Below are positions 59,497 to 64,000 of a stretch of 64,000 bases of DNA, in pieces; position 1 is the stretch's first letter, and each line of letters opens with the position of its first letter. Origin of the DNA: Thalassospiraceae bacterium LMO-SO8 (GTDB taxonomy: Bacteria; Pseudomonadota; Alphaproteobacteria; Rhodospirillales; Casp-alpha2). A program made the position numbers and the translations under genes. The notes beneath the pieces were generated by a model. It ran no database searches and had not been told where the DNA came from. It worked only from the letters and a program-made list of their open reading frames with translations. Location: the NCBI GenBank assembly GCA_031655335.1, contig CP134226.1:1984001-2048000 (forward strand). The letters are read 5' to 3'.

Positions 59497-61119
59497 TCAC
59501 ACGTTCAACAGGATGCGCTGCGGGTCCTCGATGCATTGCTTGATGCGGACCAGGAAGCTGACCGCCTCGCGGCCGTCGACGATGCGGTGATCGTAGCTGA
59601 GGGCCAGGTGCATCATGGGCCGGATTTCGATCTCGTCGTTCACCACCATGGGGCGCTTCTGGATCGAATGCATGCCCAGGATCGCCGACTGCGGCACGTT
59701 GAGGATCGGCATGGAGTTGAGCGAGCCGAACACCCCGCCGTTGGAGATGGTGAAGGTGCCGCCGGTCATCTCGTCCATGCCCAGCTTGCCGTCGCGGGCC
59801 CGGCGGCCGAAGTCGGCGATGCCGCCCTCGATGTCGGCGAAGCCCATCTTGTCGGCTTCCTTGAGCACGGGCACGACCAGGCCCTGCGGCGTGCCGACGG
59901 CGACGCCGACGTTGTAGTAGTTCTTGTAGATGATCTCGTCGCCGTAGATTTCCGCGTTCACGGCGGGCCATTCCTTGAGTGCGATGCAGGCGGCGCGCAC
60001 GAAGAACGACATGAAGCCCATGCGGGCCCCGTGCTTTTTCTCGAACACTTCCTTGTATTCGGCGCGCAGCGCCATGACGTTGCCCATGTCGACCTCGTTC
60101 CAGGTCGTCAGCATGGCCGCCGTGTTCTGCGCCTCCTTCAGGCGCCGGGCGATGACCTGACGCAATTTGGACATCTTGACCCGTTCCTCGCGGTCGTTGG
60201 GGGCGCGGGGCGGGCGGGGGGCGAACATGTTTTCCGTGGTCAGCGCGGGGGCCGGTCCGACGGCACGGGGCGCTGCGGCGGGGGCTGGTGCCGCCTGACG
60301 CTTGGCGGAGCCGTTGGCGATGGCCTGCTGCACGTCGCCCTTGGTGATGCGGCCGTCGGGGCCGGTGCCGGCGATGCGGGCGGGGTCCAGGTCGTTGTCA
60401 TCCACCATCTTGCGCACGGCGGGGGACAGCGGCGGACGGCTGCCGGACGCGGCGGGCGCCGGCGCAGGTGCGGCGGCGGGTGCCGGGGCGGCGGCCGGTT
60501 TGGCGGCCGGTGCGGGGGCTGCGGCGGGGGCCGGGGTGGCGGCGGGAGAGGTGGCGGCGCCTGCGGCGCCCGCTTCGATGGTGCCGATCTTCACGCCGGG
60601 GCCGACTTCAGCGCCGGCCTGGGCGTCGATGGAGGCCAGACGCCCGGCGGCGGGGGCGTTGACCTCGATGGTCACCTTGTCGGTTTCGACCTCGACCAGG
60701 ACCTCGTCGGCGGCGACCGTGTCGCCGACCTGTTTGGCCCAGGTGCCGAGGGTGCCCGTGGACACGCTTTCGCCCATGGTCGGGGTGACGATGTCGACCG
60801 TCTTGCCGCCGCCCGATTTCGCGGCGGCGGGTGCCGCAGCCGGGGCGGCGGCCGGTTTGGCTTCCGCCTTGGCGGGGGCGGCCCCTTCCTGGATGGTCGC
60901 GAGCAGGGCGCCGACGGCCACCGTCTCGCCCTCCTGGGCAGCGATGGCGCCCAGCGTTCCGGCGGCGGGGGCGTTGACCTCGATGGTCACCTTGTCGGTT
61001 TCCAGTTCGACCAGGGCCTCGTCCATGGCGACGGCGTCGCCCGGGCTTTTGGTCCATTTGCCGACGGTCGCCTCCGTAACGGATTCACCCAACGTCGGGA
61101 CGTTAACTTCAACGGTCAT
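59497..61119 (-). CDS. sucB: 2-oxoglutarate dehydrogenase E2 (dihydrolipoyl succinyltransferase) with two lipoyl domains
   Basis: 540 aa from ATG 61119 with AAGGGA 7 nt upstream. Two lipoyl domains, each with the lipoylated Lys in [15 protein letters not shown], are joined by Ala/Pro linkers to an E3-binding domain ([25 protein letters not shown]) and a catalytic domain ending in [19 protein letters not shown] (catalytic His). SucB usually has one lipoyl domain, so this is an internal duplication; the DNA of the two lipoyl segments is nearly identical over ~60 bp, 315 bp apart (60656 and 60971). Confidence 0.95.
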   Translation of the reverse strand: MTVEVNVPTLGESVTEATVGKWTKSPGDAVAMDEALVELETDKVTIEVNAPAAGTLGAIAAQEGETVAVGALLATIQEGAAPAKAEAKPAAAPAAAPAAAKSGGGKTVDIVTPTMGESVSTGTLGTWAKQVGDTVAADEVLVEVETDKVTIEVNAPAAGRLASIDAQAGAEVGPGVKIGTIEAGAAGAATSPAATPAPAAAPAPAAKPAAAPAPAAAPAPAPAASGSRPPLSPAVRKMVDDNDLDPARIAGTGPDGRITKGDVQQAIANGSAKRQAAPAPAAAPRAVGPAPALTTENMFAPRPPRAPNDREERVKMSKLRQVIARRLKEAQNTAAMLTTWNEVDMGNVMALRAEYKEVFEKKHGARMGFMSFFVRAACIALKEWPAVNAEIYGDEIIYKNYYNVGVAVGTPQGLVVPVLKEADKMGFADIEGGIADFGRRARDGKLGMDEMTGGTFTISNGGVFGSLNSMPILNVPQSAILGMHSIQKRPMVVNDEIEIRPMMHLALSYDHRIVDGREAVSFLVRIKQCIEDPQRILLNV

Positions 61120-61173
61120 CAATTCTTCCCTTGCGATTATCGACTGCTCGAAACCCTGCGACCGGTTCCGGCG

Positions 61174-64000
61174 TTATTTCTTGGCCTTGGCCGGCGCCTT
61201 GGCCGGGGCCTTGGTTTTGGCGCGCGGCGGCGCCTGGACGGTGAGCGCGTCGTTCATGAAGGCGTCCAGTTCGACCTTGTGCTTGTTGGCGCTGCCGGTG
61301 GCCGGCGCCGCGGCGGCGGCACGGCCGGCATAGGACGGCTTGGCCTGTTTCCGCTTCAGTTCCTCCATGACCGCCATCATCGGCTCGAGGATGAAGCTCC
61401 AGGCCCCCATGTTTCTGGGTTCTTCCTGGCACCACATGATCTCGGCGTTCTTGAAACGCTTCAATTCCTCGACCAGGGCGGAATGCGGGAACGGGTAAAG
61501 CTGTTCGACCCGCAGCAGATAGACGTCCTTGATGCCGCGTTGGGCGCGTTCCTCGAACAGATCGAAATAGACCTTGCCCGAACACAGCACGACCCGCTTG
61601 ATCTTGTCGTCGGCGACAAGGCCGCCCTTGACCAGTTGCGCGTCGTCCCACAGGACCCGGTGGAAGGTGGTGTTGGGGCCCATTTCCTCCAGCCTGGAAA
61701 CGCAGAGCTTGTGACGCAACAGCGATTTCGGCGTCATCAGGATCAGCGGCTTGCGGAAGTCGCGGCGCATCTGGCGGCGCAGCACATGGAAATAGTTGGC
61801 CGGCGTGGAACAGTTGCAGACCTGCCAGTTGTCGTCGGCGGAATTCTGCAGATAGCGTTCCAGGCGCGCCGATGAATGCTCCGGCCCCTGGCCTTCGTAG
61901 CCGTGCGGCAGCAGCATCACCAGGCCGCACATGCGCAGCCACTTTTGTTCGCCCGAGGAAATGAACTGGTCGATGATGACCTGCGCCCCGTTGGCGAAAT
62001 CGCCGAACTGGGCTTCCCACAACGTCAGGGTCTGCGGTTCGGCCAGCGAATAGCCGTATTCAAAGCCGAGCACGCCGAATTCGGACAACGGCGAGTTCAG
62101 GACCTCGAACGGCGCCTGGCCGAAACGGATGTTGGCGAGCGGGGTGTGACGGTCCTCGTTTTCCTGATCGATCAGCACGGAATGGCGCTGTGAAAACGTA
62201 CCGCGTTCGCAATCCTCGCCCGACAGGCGCACCGGATGGCCTTCGACGACCAGGGTGCCGAAGGCAAGGGCCTCGGCCGTCGACCAGTCGATGCCCTCGC
62301 CGGTCTCGATCATCTTGGCCTTGGCGGCCAACTGGCGTTCGATTTTGGGGTGCGGGGTGAAGTTGCCCGGAAGCCGGGTCAGGCCGGCGCCGACTTCCTT
62401 CAGGAAATCGATGGAGCAGCCGGTTTCGCCGCGCCGGGCGTCGCCGGAGGCGACCGCCATGCCGGCCCACACGCCGTCCATCCAATCGGCCTTGTTGGGC
62501 TTGTAGCCCTTGGACGCCTCGAAAGCTTCATCCATGGTGGTGATGAAGGTCTGCATCTGCTTTTCGATTTCGTCCTCGGTCAGGACTTTTTCGTGGATCA
62601 GCTTGCGGGCGTAGATGTTCAGCGTGGTCGGATGCGTCTGGATGGTCTTGTACATCTTCGGCTGGGTGAACATCGGCTCGTCGCCTTCGTTATGACCGTG
62701 GCGGCGATAACAGATCATGTCGACGACCACGTCCTTCTTGAAGCGCTGGCGGTATTCCGTGGCGATGCGCGCCGTATGGACGACGGCTTCGACGTCGTCG
62801 GCGTTGACGTGGAAGATGGGCGCGGAAACGATCTTGGCCGCGTCGGAACAATAGGGTGACGAGCGGTGCTGCTTCGGATTGGTGGTGAAGCCGATCTGGT
62901 TGTTGATGATGATGTGGATGGTGCCGCCGGTCTGGTAGCCGCTCAGGTTGGACAGGTCCAGGGTCTCCTGGATGATGCCCTGTCCCATGAAGGCCGCATC
63001 GCCGTGCAGCAGGATGCACATCACCTTTTCCATTTCCGGGTCGTTGCGCTGGCGCTGCTTGGCCAGGGTCTTGCCCAGACAGACCGTGTTGACGCATTCC
63101 AGGTGCGACGGGTTGGCGGTCAGCGACAGGTGGATGGCGCGGCCGTCGAACACGCGGTCGGCCGACGCCCCCAGGTGATATTTCACGTCGCCCGATCCGC
63201 CGACGTCTTCCGGTTTGGAAGCCCCGCCCTGGAATTCGTTCAGGATCGCCTGGAACGGCTTGGACATGACGTTGGCCAGCACGTTGAGGCGCCCGCGGTG
63301 GGCCATGCCGAGAACGATTTCCTCCATGCCCAGCTGGCTGCCGCGCTTGAAGATCTGTTCCATGGCCGGAACCAGGCTTTCCCCGCCGTCCAGGCCGAAC
63401 CGCTTGGTGCCCGTGAACTTTTTATCCAGGTAGCGCTCGAAGCCTTCCGTCTCGATCAGGCGGTTGAGGATCGCGCGCTTGCCCTCGTTGGTGAACGACG
63501 TCTGATTCCGGATGCGCTCGATCCGTTCCTGCAGCCAGGATTTTTCATCGGGGTCCTGGATGTGCATGAACTCGATCCCGATGGACCCGCAATAGGTCTC
63601 CTTCAGGATCTGCATGATCGTGCGCAGTGTCGCCGTTTCCAGGCCCAGGACGTAGTTGATGAAGATTTCCCTGTCCCAGTCCTTGTCCGTGAAGCCGTAG
63701 GTCGCCGGGTCCAGTTCCGAATGGGGCGCCGGTTCGGTCAGGCCGAGAGGGTCCAGGTTGGCGTGCAGGTGGCCGCGCACGCGGTAGGCGCGGATCAGCA
63801 TCAATGCACGCAGGGAATCGAGGGTCGCCTCGCGAACCTTGGCGGAACTCATGCGGTCTTGCGCCGGGTCCTGGTCGCGTCCGCGGTCGTCGCGGCGGCG
63901 GCCCTGCTGGGCCGCGGTCAGGTGGTCGGTCAGGGGAACGACGTCGCCGTGGCCCAGGATTTTCTCGGACCGCGGCGCCCAGCTGGCGCCGTCCTGTTCC
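61174..64000 (-). CDS. sucA: 2-oxoglutarate dehydrogenase E1 (5' end outside window)
   Basis: The frame is open through the window's last base; translation past the internal Met at 63852 continues with E1-like sequence (for example DGASWAPRS and HGDVVPLTDH), so the start lies beyond 64000. ThDP enzyme with YLDKKFTGTKRFGLDGGESL, MAHRGRLNVLANVM, GDAAFMGQGIIQETLDLSNL and YRRHGHNEGDEPMFTQP. Terminal Lys/Ala-rich tail. Decarboxylates 2-oxoglutarate and hands the succinyl group to SucB. First gene of sucA-sucB-lpdA. Confidence 0.96.
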   Translation of the reverse strand, partial: EQDGASWAPRSEKILGHGDVVPLTDHLTAAQQGRRRDDRGRDQDPAQDRMSSAKVREATLDSLRALMLIRAYRVRGHLHANLDPLGLTEPAPHSELDPATYGFTDKDWDREIFINYVLGLETATLRTIMQILKETYCGSIGIEFMHIQDPDEKSWLQERIERIRNQTSFTNEGKRAILNRLIETEGFERYLDKKFTGTKRFGLDGGESLVPAMEQIFKRGSQLGMEEIVLGMAHRGRLNVLANVMSKPFQAILNEFQGGASKPEDVGGSGDVKYHLGASADRVFDGRAIHLSLTANPSHLECVNTVCLGKTLAKQRQRNDPEMEKVMCILLHGDAAFMGQGIIQETLDLSNLSGYQTGGTIHIIINNQIGFTTNPKQHRSSPYCSDAAKIVSAPIFHVNADDVEAVVHTARIATEYRQRFKKDVVVDMICYRRHGHNEGDEPMFTQPKMYKTIQTHPTTLNIYARKLIHEKVLTEDEIEKQMQTFITTMDEAFEASKGYKPNKADWMDGVWAGMAVASGDARRGETGCSIDFLKEVGAGLTRLPGNFTPHPKIERQLAAKAKMIETGEGIDWSTAEALAFGTLVVEGHPVRLSGEDCERGTFSQRHSVLIDQENEDRHTPLANIRFGQAPFEVLNSPLSEFGVLGFEYGYSLAEPQTLTLWEAQFGDFANGAQVIIDQFISSGEQKWLRMCGLVMLLPHGYEGQGPEHSSARLERYLQNSADDNWQVCNCSTPANYFHVLRRQMRRDFRKPLILMTPKSLLRHKLCVSRLEEMGPNTTFHRVLWDDAQLVKGGLVADDKIKRVVLCSGKVYFDLFEERAQRGIKDVYLLRVEQLYPFPHSALVEELKRFKNAEIMWCQEEPRNMGAWSFILEPMMAVMEELKRKQAKPSYAGRAAAAAPATGSANKHKVELDAFMNDALTVQAPPRAKTKAPAKAPAKAKK

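Overview
This is a 64 kb stretch of GC-rich, densely packed chromosome from an alphaproteobacterium, most likely a marine or aquatic member of the Rhodospirillales. The evidence is an F1 ATPase operon (atpHAGDC) without the Fo genes beside it, the priA / DUF484 / xerC neighbourhood, a sucA-sucB-lpd operon, the lrp - trxB - LysR(VtlR/LsrB type) order known from Rhizobiales, a TTAA-N7-TTAA CtrA-type box, and a proteobacterial ('marine') sortase with its VIT/vWA substrate. No rRNA, tRNA, CRISPR array, prophage or insertion sequence was recognised. Almost all of it is core or near-core chromosome.

Layout. 0-9 kb: a truncated EAL protein, a cyclic-nucleotide-binding/TPR protein, a PagL-like lipid A deacylase, a TPR-glycosyltransferase-like protein, an ArsC-like reductase, an MscS channel, an exported protein and RecX. 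9-14 kb: an ABC-2 permease, then argD-argF behind a clear promoter with a terminator-like hairpin in its leader, a GNAT acetyltransferase and hslO. 14-20 kb: a lipoprotein, a LysE exporter, a tightly coupled PepSY / cytochrome b561 / membrane-anchored LuxR operon, DedA, then trkH, folE and apaG on the other strand. 20-26 kb: a divergent EF-G paralogue, a gene-free 411 bp interval, a VtlR/LsrB-type LysR gene, trxB and an Lrp/AsnC regulator. 26-31 kb: a Sel1 protein, a second TPR-glycosyltransferase-like protein, aspartate aminotransferase and O-acetylhomoserine sulfhydrylase. 31-38 kb: sortase substrate plus sortase, a fumarase-superfamily lyase, uvrB, then sixA with a tiny membrane protein. 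38-44 kb: a CHASE2 histidine kinase and FecR protein divergent from a TpsB outer-membrane transporter. 44-55 kb: atpHAGDC, a lower-GC two-gene insert, priA, DUF484 and xerC. 55-64 kb: MFS and EamA transporters, a LysR regulator, and lpdA, sucB and the 3' part of sucA.

The most interesting element lies in the gene-free interval at 22.67-23.08 kb. The minus strand there reads as a roughly 200-nt small RNA: six consecutive stem-loops, the last a perfect 11-bp intrinsic terminator with a U8 tail, and six CUCC anti-Shine-Dalgarno motifs, several in loops. It has a TATATA -10 element and, centred near -64, a dyad with the T-N11-A pattern of LysR regulators. It sits directly downstream of a VtlR/LsrB-type LysR gene, a family known to activate AbcR-type small RNAs in Brucella and Agrobacterium. 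This looks like a regulator/sRNA module that ORF-based annotation would miss.

Other points of note are the sortase pair with a degenerate sorting signal, the CHASE2-kinase/FecR/TpsB locus without an evident TpsA and with a CtrA-type box between its arms, the inserted pair between priA and the ATPase operon, and an EF-G paralogue lacking the G3 histidine.
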